From Bombus terrestris (Eukaryota > Arthropoda > Insecta > Hymenoptera > Apidae): DNA of 64,000 nucleotides. The first letter of the stretch is position 1; the number at the start of each line of letters is the position of its first letter. The position numbers and the translations under genes are program-made. Below, piece after piece: positions 62,984-64,000 of this stretch. The notes beneath the pieces are model-generated. The model was not told the origin of the DNA. It searched no databases and saw nothing but the letters and a program-made list of their open reading frames with translations. The stretch lies in assembly GCF_910591885.1 (NCBI RefSeq), contig NC_063277.1, positions 11,036,001 through 11,100,000 of the forward strand, read 5' to 3'.

Positions 62984-63100
62984 GGATAAGTCAGAGTCGT
63001 CGCGAATCTTGGCATCCATGGTTACAGTGGCGATGATTCCGGTCGCAGAGACGATCAGGATAATCACCGCGGTGAACAGATAGTTGCCAGTTGACGACAT
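62981..63100 (-). CDS. Fas1: Fasciclin-1, first coding exon (partial gene)
   Basis: Forty codons run from an ATG at 63100 to a phase-0 splice donor. Residues 1-7 are polar, residues 8-26 form a hydrophobic stretch (LFTAVIILIVSATGIIATV) typical of a signal peptide, and the exon ends with DAKIRDDSDLSQ. In Drosophila Fasciclin-1, from memory, the mature N-terminus reads ADKLRDDSELSQ and continues with FY into the first FAS1 domain, so the match falls exactly where it should after signal cleavage. Fasciclin-1 is a GPI-anchored neuronal adhesion protein with four FAS1 domains, found on axon bundles. The start is favoured by an in-frame TGA at 63140-63142, by no ATG between that stop and 63100, and by A at -3. 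A TTG at 63133 is not a credible start. Exon 2 is not in the window. The identification rests on 12 residues plus architecture; another secreted protein with a similar N-terminus is possible. Confidence 0.75.
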
Positions 63101-64000
63101 AGTTCCCCGTGAAATGTTCACTGAACCGAACAAAGAATGTCACACCCGAAATTCACCAATCCACTATACGAGACGGTAATTTCGTACTGACGACACAGTG
63201 AGAATAAACGAATGCAAGAACGATTGAAAAGGATCACGGGTCGATATACGCGCTCCTCCGGCACAACGTCGTCGATAGGTCGAGAGCGCGATCGAGACTG
63301 TTTTGAAAGTCAGCGACCCAACGGTCGCACGGCACGCGCACTGTCCGATGCACGCGCGTTATTTGAAATAAAGAAGATGCTTACGTGCTCCGTCGACCAC
63401 GAAACGACAGGCTCGTGGAAACCGAACGACGAGATCGCTCGGTGTCACGAGAAATCAAGGATCAATGCACAAGACGAGTCACGAGAGAAGCGAACGTACC
63501 GACTGACTCTCTACACTCTTTTCGTAGGACGTGTCAACGATACGGAGGATGGCGCGGAACTGCGCCCTCTCCATGCCTGGACCCCCGTAACCCCCACCAC
63601 ACCACCGAAACGAGTCTTCGGTATACCGTACTGTCGTCTCCCCTCCGTCGCGGCCGACTTTCCCCCTCCCTAACGCCATTCGCGTTGCCCGTACAGTTCG
63701 TCGCGACACACATTAAAACACACCCGCATCGCAATCCGAACTCGTGAGTAGGCAACGGTCATTCAATTCTCTCTTTCGCAAGTAGTTTCTGGCCACGATT
63801 TATTCCAAGTCATATTTTCCGTATAAATATTGGAAATAATATGGATTCGACGTTTGATAAATAACGTGTTCCGATGAGATTGATTGAAACGAACGAGCGA
63901 ACAGCGGGACAAAGTGATTTATTCGAAAGAACGATTCGATGCTCAGATATTGAATGTATGTTTCCGCGGAATGAGATTCGAACGGTCAATGAGCAATTAC
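63101..64000 (-). promoter_or_regulatory. Fas1 5' leader and promoter region
   Basis: This CpG-rich stretch lies immediately upstream of the Fas1 start. No TATA box is visible at a sensible place. Several initiator-like TCAGT motifs occur on the minus strand (63502-63506, 63186-63190, 63120-63124), so the transcription start cannot be fixed from sequence alone. Short ATG-initiated frames in the leader, for example one ending near 63479, would act as upstream ORFs if the start lies above them. Plus-strand frames of up to 153 codons here are by-products of the GC-rich composition. Confidence 0.55.

Noticed and set aside
62849..63133. Reading the Fas1 exon as a 94-codon uninterrupted ORF starting at 63133
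   Set aside because: The 63133 codon is TTG, and the residues after DSDLSQ follow a perfect splice donor and look random.
63212..63747. Plus-strand frames of 153 and 120 codons opposite the Fas1 leader
   Set aside because: Overlapping frames in GC-rich DNA; no family resemblance and antisense to the supported gene's 5' region.
63971..63980. B-box-like GTTCGAATC on the minus strand at the window edge
   Set aside because: The bases on either side do not form a T-stem, and the rest of a tRNA would lie outside the window.

Overview
The window looks like one long intron, plus the start of the gene it belongs to, from an insect genome that is most likely hymenopteran and bee-like. The background is strongly AT-rich, with many A/T homopolymers and short tandem repeats. 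It is broken by CpG-rich blocks of about 300 to 900 bases that carry no convincing reading frame. There is no operon structure, no ribosome-binding signal and no long ORF anywhere. The assignment to Hymenoptera is inference, from base composition and the types of mobile-element remnants.

The only well-supported gene is at the right end, on the minus strand. A 40-codon first coding exon (63100 down to 62981) has an in-frame upstream stop, an ATG with A at -3, a signal-peptide-like hydrophobic segment, the motif DAKIRDDSDLSQ, and a consensus splice donor (CAG/GTAAGA). The motif corresponds closely to the mature N-terminus of insect Fasciclin-1 (ADKLRDDSELSQ followed by FY in Drosophila, as I recall it). 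I therefore call it Fas1 exon 1. The 900 bases to its right are CpG-rich and are its 5' leader and promoter. Everything to its left (1-62980) is then intron 1, which runs off the window without a visible exon 2.

The intron holds (a) mobile-element remnants: a 267-bp solo LTR with a perfect 5-bp duplication (27710-27976), a 148-bp Tc1-type MITE (37964-38111), a 197-bp mariner-type MITE (58049-58245), three Tc1-like terminal fragments (8182, 16889, 49446) and an unclassified dispersed repeat in two copies (11552-11720 and 49259-49417); (b) degenerate tandem arrays (22947-23176, 24876-25035, 61038-61475) and microsatellites; (c) a long imperfect hairpin (29607-29768) and several short perfect ones; and (d) CpG-rich non-coding blocks that are the best candidates for enhancers or alternative promoters. 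One of them (17291-18080) has a striking cluster of GCCAT (Pho/YY1-type) and GAGAG (GAGA-factor-type) motifs.

No tRNA, rRNA, recognisable microRNA, CRISPR array or complete transposase gene was seen. Most of the remaining sequence is AT-rich intron in which I see nothing interpretable. All element boundaries were read by eye without alignment or database searches.
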